This document shows, in pieces, positions 1 through 8,627 of a DNA stretch of 64,000 bases. A program made the position numbers and the translations under genes. The stretch is from CAWBCI01 sp963787195 (GTDB lineage Bacteria; Bacteroidota; Bacteroidia; Bacteroidales; JAGOPY01): NCBI GenBank assembly GCA_963787195.1, contig CAWBCI010000020.1, positions 65,731 to 129,730 of the forward strand. The letters are read 5' to 3'. Each line of letters starts with the position of its first letter. The first letter of the stretch is position 1. The notes below the pieces were generated by a model that was not told where the DNA came from, did no database searches, and was given only the letters and a program-made list of their open reading frames with translations.

Positions 1-8
1 ATATACTT

Positions 9-1262
9 TTAACTTTCCTCATTTTGTTCGTAAATATTCAGCGCTGAAGTGGCGGAGTTCAATGATTCTGCCGTTTTCAGTTCCTTTTCCCTCTTCCTGA
101 AAAGGAATAACATTATATAAGTCAAAAGTCCCAGACTTATGGCGAGGATTGAACCAAAGACCAGGGCGCCAGTGGCGTACTGGAAAATGTTGTTTTTTAC
201 AAATTCCAGGTTCAGTCCTTTAGAATAGTCAATATCAGCAGGATTATTCAATATGATTCCACCGGTTTTATAACTTAAATAAAGAATGAATGGAATCATT
301 GGCGGGATGCTGATATTTGCTGCCACCAGGGTAATAATTTTATTCAGTTTCAGGAAGTAGGCCAATGCTAGTGCCACGGCCGTCTGCCAGCCCCATATAG
401 GGGCAATTCCGACAAAGACACCTAAGGCGACGGATGCAGCTTTCCGGAAGTTAGATTCGTTCGGGTCGAGCAGGTATTTGATGAAAAAATTCCTCAGGTT
501 TTCCCTGTTCAGTCCTCTTAAAATTTGAAATGGCCTTACAAAAAGCAGGGCCAGCAAAACAAGGACAGTGTTCAGCAGGCTAATCCTGAAGAAATCCCAA
601 AAAGGACGAAAATGTGTGACCCTTTCTTCTTTGGAAGGGTAGTAAACACTGACCGGGACACTGCGGATCGGGACTCCTTTCCAGGCGGCCCTGACGATTA
701 CCTCTATCTCAAATTCAAAACGCCGGGTAAAAAAGTGCATTTTATGCAAGGGCTCCAGTGGATAAAGCCTGTATCCTGATTGTGTGTCAGGGAGTTTGAT
801 GCCTGTTTCCACCCTGAACCAGAAATTCGAAAAGCGGTTCCCGAAGGTAGTTCCGCCCGGAATGCCATCCTGACTGAGGTTCCTGGCGCCTATCACAAGG
901 CTGCCTGGTTGTTTTTCTATCATATCGATGAAAAACGGCAGGTCCTGCGGTAGATGTTGTCCGTCGGAATCTATAGTAATTGCATACTTATAGCCCAAAT
1001 TGAAGGCTTCATTGAATCCTTTCCGGAGCGCATAACCTTTTCCCTTGTTAACTGGGTATGAAATCAGCCTGACTGTGGGAAAAGAATCCAGGATCATCAG
1101 GCTGTCATCAGTAGAACCGTCATTGACAATCAGGACCTGATCTGTATAGTCAAGGGTTTCCCTGAGTACCCTTTCCAGGGTCAAAGGGTTGTTATAGGTT
1201 GGGATGATGACACAACAGGAATATTCCCGGAAGCTATCAGTGTATTTAGTCAAGGCAGTCAT
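9..1262 (-). CDS. Family 2 glycosyltransferase fused to DUF2062
   Basis: The first ~230 residues are a GT-A glycosyltransferase resembling dolichyl-phosphate mannose synthases: an IIPTYNN start, a VNDGSTD motif near residue 47 and an IDSDGQH metal-binding DxD region near residue 97. It is followed by a hydrophobic C-terminal half with a DUF2062 pattern (KAASVALGVFVGIAPIWGWQ) and several membrane segments. The likely role is transfer of a sugar to a membrane lipid or pigment at the inner membrane. Proteins of this architecture occur in flexirubin-type clusters (known of the family), and this gene is the last of the minus-strand run in the window. The substrate cannot be read from sequence. The stop codon lies only 8 bases from the window edge. 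Confidence 0.85.
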   Translation of the reverse strand: MTALTKYTDSFREYSCCVIIPTYNNPLTLERVLRETLDYTDQVLIVNDGSTDDSLMILDSFPTVRLISYPVNKGKGYALRKGFNEAFNLGYKYAITIDSDGQHLPQDLPFFIDMIEKQPGSLVIGARNLSQDGIPGGTTFGNRFSNFWFRVETGIKLPDTQSGYRLYPLEPLHKMHFFTRRFEFEIEVIVRAAWKGVPIRSVPVSVYYPSKEERVTHFRPFWDFFRISLLNTVLVLLALLFVRPFQILRGLNRENLRNFFIKYLLDPNESNFRKAASVALGVFVGIAPIWGWQTAVALALAYFLKLNKIITLVAANISIPPMIPFILYLSYKTGGIILNNPADIDYSKGLNLEFVKNNIFQYATGALVFGSILAISLGLLTYIMLFLFRKREKELKTAESLNSATSALNIYEQNEES

Positions 1263-1295
1263 TCATTAAAACTATGCAGGAACAGGCCTGTCAGA

Positions 1296-1763
1296 TTATT
1301 TTTTTTTCAAAACCTCTTCCCCTGCACTGTCGGTCCAGTCACAAATATCTTTCTTCTCTTTTTCATTTAAATTGGCGCTGCTGTGCATCCACACATAAGA
1401 TTGGAGCGGCATCTCATCAGAGTTCAGTTCTTCGCAAATATCATTCAGAAGCTTCAGTTGTTTCTTCTTATCATAGGTTCCCCATTCCGAAAAATTCAGA
1501 TGCTTTTTTGCATGAGTGATGTGATAGTTCAGAAACCACGAAACAGGTGCGAAATTGTTATAGAAAGGATAGCGGGTATTGTTCGAATGGCAGTCAAAGC
1601 AGGCATTGGCAAGGTTGCCCCTCACGTTGGAAGGAATCTGGAGCTGGAATATGATGTCTTCAGTTGTCTCTCCCTTGGAGATGTTTTTTTTAGGCTGGAA
1701 AAATTGAATAATGATAAATATCACAGCCAGGGAAACAAGAATGTAGATCCAGGTTTTTTTCAT
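1296..1763 (-). CDS. Haem-binding-domain protein with one CxxCH, membrane anchored
   Basis: The protein starts MKKTWIYILVS and has a single N-terminal membrane segment followed by a periplasmic domain. It carries one CFDCH haem c motif, then NNTRYP, the conserved sequence of the Bacteroidota haem-binding domain (PF14376-like). I chose the ATG at 1763 over one 13 codons upstream because it directly precedes the signal anchor. It is probably an electron carrier or sensor on the outside of the inner membrane; the partner is unknown. The neighbour at 1860 is a second protein of the same type, so the two may work as a pair. Their place inside a pigment cluster is unexplained. Confidence 0.75.
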   Translation of the reverse strand: MKKTWIYILVSLAVIFIIIQFFQPKKNISKGETTEDIIFQLQIPSNVRGNLANACFDCHSNNTRYPFYNNFAPVSWFLNYHITHAKKHLNFSEWGTYDKKKQLKLLNDICEELNSDEMPLQSYVWMHSSANLNEKEKKDICDWTDSAGEEVLKKK

Positions 1764-1859
1764 GCTGCAGGTATTAATTTTCAGATATAAAAAATGAAGC
1801 AACCCATTTGGCAGATTGCTTCATCAAAAATAATGTTTTTAACTGGAATATCGGGCAAT

Positions 1860-2276
1860 TTATTCTCCTATCAGCTTTTTTGATTCGTCTTCAGTCCATT
1901 TGATGAAATCCTGTTTCTGTGCATCTGTGAAAGCTTTGTCCGGAAATCTTTCAAGGAATTTTTTGGGAGGCATCTTACCTTTATTGATGACATCCTTAAT
2001 ATCACCGAGTTTGCCTACTTTCTTCGCATCAGAATAATCATTCCAATGGTCGAAATTCAGCTTGGCCTTGGACTTAATATTGGATGACTTATCAGAATGG
2101 CAATTAAAGCAAGTACTTTCTATAACTGCAGTGACATCCTTAGGGAAACCCAAGTCAGTTTTATCCTGAGGGGCCTGACTTTTTACAATTACATTCTTCA
2201 CTTCAGGAACTGTGAAGGCCATAATTACCGCAACTGTAAACAATGCAATAATAATTGATGTGAGTAATTTTTTCAT
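1860..2276 (-). CDS. Haem-binding-domain protein with one CxxCH
   Basis: This 138-residue protein has an N-terminal signal or anchor (KKLLTSIIIALFTVAVIMAF) and one CFNCHSD haem c site around residue 56. A helical tail with GKMPPKKF matches the 'MP' loop often seen near the distal haem ligand in cytochrome-like domains. It is a shorter relative of the preceding haem protein at 1296. It is preceded by about 150 bp without a gene that includes a TATATTTG box at 2322-2329 on the minus strand, a possible -7 element, though no good -33 is visible. Function beyond haem binding is not predictable. Confidence 0.75.
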   Translation of the reverse strand: MKKLLTSIIIALFTVAVIMAFTVPEVKNVIVKSQAPQDKTDLGFPKDVTAVIESTCFNCHSDKSSNIKSKAKLNFDHWNDYSDAKKVGKLGDIKDVINKGKMPPKKFLERFPDKAFTDAQKQDFIKWTEDESKKLIGE

Positions 2277-2433
2277 AGATGTATTAATTTAAGGTTTGTC
2301 AGATCTTAGGCACTATTAACACAAATATATGCATTTTGTTTGAGATTTTAAAAGGAAATTTGCAATAATCATGCCTTACAATAAGGAGAAAAATGCATGC
2401 ATTGTTAAGGAGTTATTTCAGGGCATTTCAAAA

Positions 2434-2808
2434 TCAATGCAGGTCAGTTTCAAAGACACCTTTAAACTTCATGAAAACCTCATCCTTGAAATAGATTATT
2501 GCATTGGAGCGATACTCTTGCGTTTCAGTTTTTTCCAGCAGGATTTTCACGAAAACATCCGGATTCACACCAGGATCAATAGGATTCAGGAATTTTATCT
2601 GGGAAGCGTCCCTTAAAGTGAGCGGAAACTCCGCAGCTATCTCCGCTAATTCACGGACGATCTGTACCAGGCACACCCCGGGGACTACCGGATGATCCGG
2701 GAAATGCCCCTCAAAAATGGGGTCAGATGCATTGAAATGAATGGAGCAATCCAATGTCTGGTCCTTTTTATTGATCTGCACTATGGAGTATAAATGGTCT
2801 TTCAGCAT
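2434..2808 (-). CDS. FabZ/ApeI-like hotdog dehydratase with Glu replaced by Gln
   Basis: The 124-residue hotdog protein has the FabZ active loop GHFPDHPVVPGV, with the catalytic His at about residue 35. The helix position that carries the catalytic Glu/Asp in FabZ is Gln49 (PGVCLVQI). The expected role is dehydration of 3-hydroxyacyl-ACP during polyene extension. A second hotdog protein in the cluster (16355-16789) lacks the His but keeps the Glu, so the two may form one composite active site, in line with the ApeI/ApeP pairing of aryl-polyene systems (inference). It is co-directional with the lipoprotein gene upstream. Confidence 0.75.
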   Translation of the reverse strand: MLKDHLYSIVQINKKDQTLDCSIHFNASDPIFEGHFPDHPVVPGVCLVQIVRELAEIAAEFPLTLRDASQIKFLNPIDPGVNPDVFVKILLEKTETQEYRSNAIIYFKDEVFMKFKGVFETDLH

Positions 2809-2887
2809 AATATATTGTGATATCCATTAATTCGTCAAATATGAGGTTTATTAACTTATAAGCGACAGATCATCCTTCATAAAAAAC

Positions 2888-3547
2888 CTATTCTATTCTT
2901 TTCATTATGATATTCAATCCCGAACCTTTATGATGAATATCAATTTCAGAAGGACTGCCCGGATATTTTTCCGAATAAAGAAAGGACGCCCTTGCCTTTG
3001 GCATATTACATGAAGAAACAGAACGGGCGATAAAGGGTCGGGCTTTTTCTTCGAAACCGATATAATATTTCCGGCTTTTCAATCCCGCATATTCGGCCAG
3101 AAAGCTATGATTTTTTTTATTTTGATAAAGAGGGAAATCCTGAACTTCATTTTCAGGTTGGAAAATTAACCTGAAACTTTCCTGCAGGGCGCTAATAAGC
3201 GCTTTTCTGTTAAGGGGGCCATAAATCTTCTGAATTTGCAGTACAGGAGCGCCCGAACTGTCCTTCTGAAAATCCCCGTCCAGAAAACTCATTCCCAGTT
3301 CATTGAAAAATGATATACGGAAGTGCTCCCCTGAAACTCTTTTAATCAGCATAAGCCCACCGAATTCATGCCCCCTAACACTTATATTTGTTTTATATAA
3401 GCCGCGACTAAAGGTATCCGCAAAAGCCGGCCGGATAATTCCGGGAGTGCTCCCCGAAGTCCGTTTGTAATCAGTCAGCGCACAGCCTTGCAAGATGAAA
3501 AACAGGAGGCTAATCCAGCTTAAAGACTTTATCAGGTATTTCCCCAT
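2888..3547 (-). CDS. Outer-membrane-type lipoprotein of the pigment cluster
   Basis: The protein begins with a lipoprotein signal ending in LQGC (Cys about residue 22), so it should be lipid-anchored. The remaining ~195 residues are mixed beta/alpha without a motif I recognise. It overlaps the LolA-like gene by 38 bp, implying translational coupling. A lipoprotein beside a LolA-like carrier is a recurring arrangement in aryl-polyene and flexirubin clusters, where both are thought to help place the pigment lipid in the outer membrane (family knowledge). It could be a LolB-like acceptor, but sequence alone does not prove this. Confidence 0.7.
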   Translation of the reverse strand: MGKYLIKSLSWISLLFFILQGCALTDYKRTSGSTPGIIRPAFADTFSRGLYKTNISVRGHEFGGLMLIKRVSGEHFRISFFNELGMSFLDGDFQKDSSGAPVLQIQKIYGPLNRKALISALQESFRLIFQPENEVQDFPLYQNKKNHSFLAEYAGLKSRKYYIGFEEKARPFIARSVSSCNMPKARASFLYSEKYPGSPSEIDIHHKGSGLNIIMKRIE

Positions 3548-4151
3548 TCAATACTTTGTTTTGAAAAATGATATTGGTATAATCCCCTGATTTTTCAATC
3601 ATCCGGATACTGTCAACTGTGAAATCCTTTTTATTCACGGAAATCTCGATCCGGGCCAGGAAGTCCTTCATACCTTCTGATAGGGGGACAAGGGATAAAA
3701 TATAATGAGAACCGCCATCAAAATATTCAGTCTTAAATTTACCCGAATTCAGGACAGTCCCGTTCACCACCCCCATCATAATTTCATTAATTTCTGAGAA
3801 CATACGGTTAGATGTGGCATCAAAGGTATTCGCCTTGCCTTCATCAATGACCTTAATTCTCCCATTATTAAGAATGATGGTATATTGGTAGGGGCTGGTA
3901 TATTCCCAACGGAGTTGATTGTCTTTTTTGAAGAAAAATTTTCCATGGGATGTGACCTTGTCCTGCAGGAAACTGAGTTCTTTTTCCTGGATGAAGTCAC
4001 TTTCTATAGTCTTAGTATCAGCGGCAGCTTTATTAATTTGGGAAATAAGTTCTGCAGGATCGGCGACAGGCTTTCTTTCCTGGGCGGTTAAAGTCTGATA
4101 ACCCGCTGATAAGACCAAAGCGAGCATTAAACAGATATATCTTGATTTCAT
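3510..4151 (-). CDS. LolA-like outer membrane lipid carrier
   Basis: This 213-residue protein has a cleavable signal (ending near TLTAQ) and a LolA-fold beta sequence: KTIESDFIQEKEL, GKFFFKKDNQLRWEY and repeated strand patterns up to the C terminus. LolA proteins carry acylated molecules across the periplasm. Here the genomic place, between a DUF2141 protein and a lipoprotein in the pigment cluster, suggests transport of the polyene lipid or its conjugate rather than general lipoprotein traffic (inference). It overlaps the next gene by 38 bp. Confidence 0.8.
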   Translation of the reverse strand: MKSRYICLMLALVLSAGYQTLTAQERKPVADPAELISQINKAAADTKTIESDFIQEKELSFLQDKVTSHGKFFFKKDNQLRWEYTSPYQYTIILNNGRIKVIDEGKANTFDATSNRMFSEINEIMMGVVNGTVLNSGKFKTEYFDGGSHYILSLVPLSEGMKDFLARIEISVNKKDFTVDSIRMIEKSGDYTNIIFQNKVLNGEIPDKVFKLD

Positions 4152-4155
4152 AAAA

Positions 4156-4584
4156 TTATTCTTCCTGAAATATACTCGTAATTAATGTGATCCTGATAGT
4201 ATCCTGATCAGGGACTGTGAAAACGGATTTATCGTATTTAGGAGGTCCTTTATGATTATTTGAAAACCCAAAACCTTCTTTAGGTATACCCAGTTCATTC
4301 TGGTCAAGTTTGCCATTCAGGTTCATATCCTGAAAAACAGCAATGGCATACTGACCTTCAGGCACATCATTGAAAGTCACGGTTTCATCAGGTTTTTTTA
4401 CTTCCACCATTTTGCCCATATAAGCCGAATCAAATTTCATGAACTGTTCCGGACCTTTGAAAAGTCCGACATAAAGGTTGCCTTGCATGGACTTTATATC
4501 GGATATTTTTACGACAAGATTATTTTTTTCGCCCGAGGGCAGGAAAAAAACTGTCAATAACAAGAAAGCGAGTTTCAGGTTCAT
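4156..4584 (-). CDS. DUF2141 secreted protein
   Basis: The protein starts MNLKLAFLLLTVFFLPS, a signal peptide. I chose the ATG at 4584 because the upstream in-frame ATG at 4623 would add a charged stretch and overlap the deacetylase gene. The mature part carries the DUF2141 signature: GNLYVGLFKG, EGQYAIAVFQDMNLNGKLD and a Gly-rich GIPKEGFGFSNN. Members are small periplasmic or outer-surface beta proteins of unknown function, common in Bacteroidota and found near carotenoid and pigment genes. It is 4 bp upstream of the LolA-like gene, in one operon. Confidence 0.8.
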   Translation of the reverse strand: MNLKLAFLLLTVFFLPSGEKNNLVVKISDIKSMQGNLYVGLFKGPEQFMKFDSAYMGKMVEVKKPDETVTFNDVPEGQYAIAVFQDMNLNGKLDQNELGIPKEGFGFSNNHKGPPKYDKSVFTVPDQDTIRITLITSIFQEE

Positions 4585-4591
4585 ATTTATA

Positions 4592-5365
4592 TTAATTAAA
4601 ATTTGTAAAACCCGGAAGTTCATCCGGCCTCTTTATATTATATTCTGTCTTGTGTGCGTAATCAATGATCATTTGCATCAGTTTGTTCACGTCTCCGAGA
4701 TTATCGTGCAATAAAATAATTGCCCCGGGATGCCATTTTTTGCGGATCCTTTCAAAAATGATCTGCACGCTTTCGCCTTTTGTATCCAGGCTCCTTATCG
4801 ACCAGCCCATCACTTTGTAAGCCATGGAATCGACCGCTTTTCTGAGCGAAGGGTTGGTCACTCCGTAAGGGGGCCGGAACCAGAGAGGACTTTTTCCGCT
4901 AATATCTTCAAAAATTTTGTGAGTTTTCTGAAGCTCCTTTTTCATCTTTTTTGAACTGTAAAGGTCAAAATAAGCCGAATGTGAATAAGAATGATTTCCT
5001 AAAATATGACCCTCCTCTACGATCCTTTTAAGCAGTTCCGGATATTTTTCAGCTTTTTCACCTATACAGAAAAAAGCAGCCTTGATGCCCGAAACTTTGA
5101 GCAGATCAAGCAATAAAGGCGTCGTCCCGGGATCAGGCCCGTCATCAAAACTCAGGGCTATACTTTTTTCAGTTCCATTTCCCCTGCAATACGCCTGAAT
5201 ATAAAAACCGGAATTCACAAAAACCGAGCCACGCACCAGGAGGAAGATATAAATTAGTATTATAAGAGCCAATACGAAAAACAGCTCATGCCGAAAATAA
5301 GTCAAAGGGGCCAGGATGAGGATAAGAATGATGAAACTCAGGCTTACGGTTTTGAAATTCAGCAT
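4592..5365 (-). CDS. NodB-type polysaccharide deacetylase, membrane anchored
   Basis: Two N-terminal membrane segments (residues ~5-45) lead into a carbohydrate esterase family 4 domain. The NodB motifs are complete: SFDDGPD (catalytic and metal Asp), HSYSHS (metal His pair), RPPYG, W-S-LD and LLHD. It should remove acyl groups from an N- or O-acylated sugar or lipid outside the cytoplasmic membrane. It overlaps the chain-length-factor gene by 7 bp, so it belongs to the pigment operon. Such deacetylases are frequent in flexirubin clusters, but the substrate is unknown. Confidence 0.85.
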   Translation of the reverse strand: MLNFKTVSLSFIILILILAPLTYFRHELFFVLALIILIYIFLLVRGSVFVNSGFYIQAYCRGNGTEKSIALSFDDGPDPGTTPLLLDLLKVSGIKAAFFCIGEKAEKYPELLKRIVEEGHILGNHSYSHSAYFDLYSSKKMKKELQKTHKIFEDISGKSPLWFRPPYGVTNPSLRKAVDSMAYKVMGWSIRSLDTKGESVQIIFERIRKKWHPGAIILLHDNLGDVNKLMQMIIDYAHKTEYNIKRPDELPGFTNFN

Positions 5366-6426
5366 TTTGAAACCAGCATAAGAGAGTGGTTTGTATTCTT
5401 GTGTTGATTGTAAATCAAGATATTATTCAGGGGACCGGCAGGATTGGCCTGCTTCTCCATCATCAATACCTCAGGTATGGATTGATTTTTAAGGGACTTT
5501 GATGCAAGCCAGAGTGCAAAAGTACTGGCAAGAAAATGGTCCCCGCACAGCTGTTTGAAAATCCCCTGTCTTGTGTTCTGAGGAAAGTTCTGCCGGAATT
5601 GATGATAGATACCGTCGTACCTGATGTCCCCGTTTAGTCCAAGGAGTAAGAGGTCGATATCGTCTAATCCGAGCTGCAGTTCGCCGAGCAGGGACAGAGT
5701 TTCCCTAAGCAGTTTATCTGCATCCGCTTTATACATGGTTTTAAGGCCCCTTATGACCGCATAATCATTTTCATGAGGAATGCCACTTAGCAGGAAAAAT
5801 GTGCTGCCTTCACCTGCAATGGTGCCTTCAGTCTGATGTTTTAATAAATCAAGGTTCCTGATCTCTTCCTTTTTCCAGAAGCCCGCGCTGTCGGTAATTT
5901 TGAAATGTAAGCTGGTTATTTCTTCTGCCCCCCCGGCCAGGATATTCTCCTGTGGGTTTTCATCCAGTCTCATCATGCTGTCGAGCAGGGCGCTTTCAAA
6001 TGAAACCGGCCCGTGTACGTAAGTGTAATTGTATTTATTACATCCCAACATAACTGCTATATGGGCTCCGACTGTATTGTGCGTCGATTGGATGAAAGAC
6101 GTAGGGGTAAGGAATTTTTCATCATTATCGATGACTGAACCAAGGAATTTTTCGGTATCTTCCATCATCCCAAGACCTGTACCGGTGATGATGGCATCAG
6201 GCATTTCCACCCCTGCATCCCTCAAACAGATACCGGCAGATGTGACGCCCATCCGCAACACCCTGCTCATGCGGCGAAGCTGAATAGGCTTGATAAATTC
6301 TTTGTAATCAGGCTCTACTGAAGTCAACATCCGGCTATTGTAATTGCGGATATCGTCCAGGAAGACCGAGTTATTGTAAGTCGGTTGAGGGGAGATGCTT
6401 CCTATGCCACGGATGTATGCTTTCAT
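5359..6426 (-). CDS. Ketosynthase-like chain length factor (no active-site Cys)
   Basis: This 355-residue thiolase-fold protein aligns with FabF-type ketosynthases (start MKAYIRGIGSISPQ, GTGLGMMEDT, QSTHNTVG). At the nucleophile elbow it reads HGPVSFES (about residues 139-146) instead of TACSSG, so the catalytic Cys is absent. The His motifs are also lost and the protein is ~50 residues shorter than its partner. This is the pattern of a chain length factor (ApeC-like) that pairs with the ketosynthase encoded 1 bp upstream. The pair would set polyene length. It overlaps the deacetylase gene downstream. Confidence 0.8.
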   Translation of the reverse strand: MKAYIRGIGSISPQPTYNNSVFLDDIRNYNSRMLTSVEPDYKEFIKPIQLRRMSRVLRMGVTSAGICLRDAGVEMPDAIITGTGLGMMEDTEKFLGSVIDNDEKFLTPTSFIQSTHNTVGAHIAVMLGCNKYNYTYVHGPVSFESALLDSMMRLDENPQENILAGGAEEITSLHFKITDSAGFWKKEEIRNLDLLKHQTEGTIAGEGSTFFLLSGIPHENDYAVIRGLKTMYKADADKLLRETLSLLGELQLGLDDIDLLLLGLNGDIRYDGIYHQFRQNFPQNTRQGIFKQLCGDHFLASTFALWLASKSLKNQSIPEVLMMEKQANPAGPLNNILIYNQHKNTNHSLMLVSKC

Positions 6427-6427
6427 A

Positions 6428-7624
6428 TCAGCAGGCTGAAAAAATTAAAGTTGAATCATTCCCGCCGAAACCAAAAGAATTGCTCAAGACATTTAGGATC
6501 TTGCGGTCTTTCAGGAATTCCCTGGTAGGTTCAAAGTCCAGTTCATCCATCTTCTCGCTGAAATTCAGGTTGGGAAAGATCAATTGTTCCTGAATGGCAA
6601 GGGAGGAAATGACTGCTTCAACAGCTCCTGCCGCTCCCAGGGTATGGCCTGTAAGGGGTTTTGTCGATGAGAATGCCGGGATATGGGGAGAAAAGATTCG
6701 TCCTATCGCGATTCCCTCTGTCAGGTCATTATTGTCAGTACCGGTCCCGTGAGCATTGATGTAATCAATATCAGCAGACCGCAGACCGGCGCTTTCCAGG
6801 GCTCCTTTCATAGAAAGGTAAGGCCCCAGGCCATTGGGTGATGAGGCGGTTTGATGGTAGGCATCATTCGCATTGGCATATCCTTTGACCTCGCAATATC
6901 GTTTTTTGTTTCGTGTCAGTTCTTCCGCTTCGAGCACCAGGTAAGCCGCGCCTTCACCCAGGTTCAGGCCTGTCCGGTTCTTATCAAAAGGCCGGCATTG
7001 TTGTTTATCCAGGATCATCAGGGTGTTAAACCCGTTCAGGGTGAATTTGGAAAGCGAATCGGTGCCCCCGACTATGACCCTGTCGAGCAAACCGGCTTTG
7101 ATCATCCGGGCCCCCATCATGATAGAATTGGCGGATGAAGAACAGGCGGTGCTGATAGTTGTGATAAAACCATTCAGGCCGAAGAAATCGGCCAAACGTT
7201 CGGTACTGTCGCCGCAATCATGCGTGAAAATGAAATAATTATAAGGATAACCCTTTTCAAAATTCCGGAAATTGATCTCCGTCTTATCCATACCCCCGAC
7301 GGTAGTGGCATTGATAATGCCGGTACGGATACCTTTTTCGGTCGGGTCGATGCCGGCTGATCCGACCGCTTCGCTTGCAGCCGTGAGTCCCAGCAGTGCA
7401 GTCCGCGACATGAATGGATCAAAGGGAATATTCAGAAATTCAGCCAGTTGCTCATTGCCTTTTTTGACCTCACCAACGGGTATGTGCCCTTGATGAACAG
7501 TAGACAGGGATGTGATCGGGCCAATCCCGCTCCTGGAATTTTTGAGGGCATCAAGTACTTCAGCAACATTATTGCCAATAGCACTGATGATACCGATTCC
7601 GCTAACGATAACCCTTACTCCCAT
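6428..7624 (-). CDS. Beta-ketoacyl-ACP synthase (KS of the KS/CLF pair)
   Basis: The 398-residue protein is a full-length FabF-type ketosynthase. The catalytic Cys is C161 in TACSSS, and both His motifs (NAHGTGT and GHTLGAAG) and the C-terminal NSFGFGGND are present. It performs decarboxylative condensation of malonyl-ACP onto the growing polyene. It sits 1 bp from the CLF gene and 7 bp from an ACP gene, the usual layout of a type II polyketide minimal set (ApeO-like role). Nothing in the sequence suggests it is inactive. Confidence 0.9.
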   Translation of the reverse strand: MGVRVIVSGIGIISAIGNNVAEVLDALKNSRSGIGPITSLSTVHQGHIPVGEVKKGNEQLAEFLNIPFDPFMSRTALLGLTAASEAVGSAGIDPTEKGIRTGIINATTVGGMDKTEINFRNFEKGYPYNYFIFTHDCGDSTERLADFFGLNGFITTISTACSSSANSIMMGARMIKAGLLDRVIVGGTDSLSKFTLNGFNTLMILDKQQCRPFDKNRTGLNLGEGAAYLVLEAEELTRNKKRYCEVKGYANANDAYHQTASSPNGLGPYLSMKGALESAGLRSADIDYINAHGTGTDNNDLTEGIAIGRIFSPHIPAFSSTKPLTGHTLGAAGAVEAVISSLAIQEQLIFPNLNFSEKMDELDFEPTREFLKDRKILNVLSNSFGFGGNDSTLIFSAC

Positions 7625-7631
7625 GCAAATT

Positions 7632-7886
7632 TTACTTTTGGTGCTCCCTGATAAAGTCAGCTATTGTCCTCACAGAGGCAAATATTTTACGACCGTCTTT
7701 CGGATCTTCGATCTTAATACCGTAATTTTTTTCCAAAAGGACGATTAGTTCGAGTGCATCTATTGAATCCAGTCCGAGCCCATCCCCAAATAAGGCGGCA
7801 TCGGTATCTATGTCTTCAGGACGAATATCTTCCAGGTTCAGGACTTCGACGATCTCTTTCTTGAGTTTAGTAATTAGTTCTTCCAT
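7632..7886 (-). CDS. Acyl carrier protein
   Basis: This 84-residue acidic helical protein has the 4'-phosphopantetheine attachment motif GLDSIDAL, with Ser41 as the modified residue, followed by VLLEKNYGIKI, typical of helix II in type II ACPs. It would carry the growing polyene chain for the KS/CLF genes immediately downstream. The start overlaps the stop of the upstream ketosynthase-like gene by one base. A second, distinct ACP lies at 20003-20251, so the cluster has separate carriers, perhaps for starter loading and for extension. Confidence 0.92.
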   Translation of the reverse strand: MEELITKLKKEIVEVLNLEDIRPEDIDTDAALFGDGLGLDSIDALELIVLLEKNYGIKIEDPKDGRKIFASVRTIADFIREHQK

Positions 7887-8491
7887 TATTTTAAGACTGT
7901 TTCATTAAATAATTGGCTTATTGATTTTGGGTCAAAGATAATATTTTCCGATGCTTGCCCGGAAGAAATTAAGCCCGGGTCCCGTTCTACCAGAAAAAGG
8001 CAGGATTCGAGCCTTTCATGGTAACATTCCACCCATCCGCTAAGCACACACTCAACCTTATCGAGCGCGAAAAGTTCAGTCACATAGCTATGAATAAATT
8101 CAGGATCGGGTTTTTCAAAGATGAAAACGGAGTTTTCTCCCCTCAGCTTATGCCGTATAGCCATTTCACCGGCCATGATATTGGCAAGCGTATAAACAAA
8201 AACTGATGGGCTGGGAAAATACTTTGCACGGTCGTCTATAGTTTCCTGGTGCTTCTCATCCGTTTCCAGTGAAGAAGATGAATTCAGGAGGATGATTCCG
8301 GTTTTTTCGGATTTGTATTTTTGGATGATGTCAGTATCTTGCAATAAAAGTTCAGCCGAAAGTAAACCAAGTTTAGCCAGATTATCCATTTTGAAAAACT
8401 TGGGATATGAAAGATGCAGTTTGCGATATACAGCTTTTAAAAATTCACTACTCTTTTCAAAATCCTGGCTGAATATTTCTTTATTATTCAC
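7886..8491 (-). CDS. Truncated ketosynthase-like protein without catalytic residues
   Basis: This 201-residue protein resembles only the N-terminal half of a thiolase-fold ketosynthase. It shows GIILLNSSSSLETD and a PSPSVFVYTLANIMAGEMAIRH stretch like the 'TLPN--AGEIA' region of ketosynthases, but has no nucleophile Cys and no C-terminal His motifs. Short proteins of this kind recur next to the ACP in aryl-polyene and flexirubin clusters, so it is likely a conserved accessory protein rather than decay; the reading frame is intact and coupled to the ACP gene. Its role is unknown. Confidence 0.6.
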   Translation of the reverse strand: MNNKEIFSQDFEKSSEFLKAVYRKLHLSYPKFFKMDNLAKLGLLSAELLLQDTDIIQKYKSEKTGIILLNSSSSLETDEKHQETIDDRAKYFPSPSVFVYTLANIMAGEMAIRHKLRGENSVFIFEKPDPEFIHSYVTELFALDKVECVLSGWVECYHERLESCLFLVERDPGLISSGQASENIIFDPKSISQLFNETVLK

Positions 8492-8627
8492 ATGGACTTT
8501 GCCACTTGTTTAGCGATATATATTTAGAAATCTTCAATTGCATTTCATTTTTTTTCATTTTTGAAAGAAGATAAAAAAATCCATTATTTCAAATTCAGGA
8601 TAAAATACAAACAAGAACGTCAATGAT

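Noticed and set aside
525..779. Antisense frames over the glycosyltransferase and other genes
   Set aside because: They are opposite to well-supported genes, have no family likeness, and lack signals of their own.
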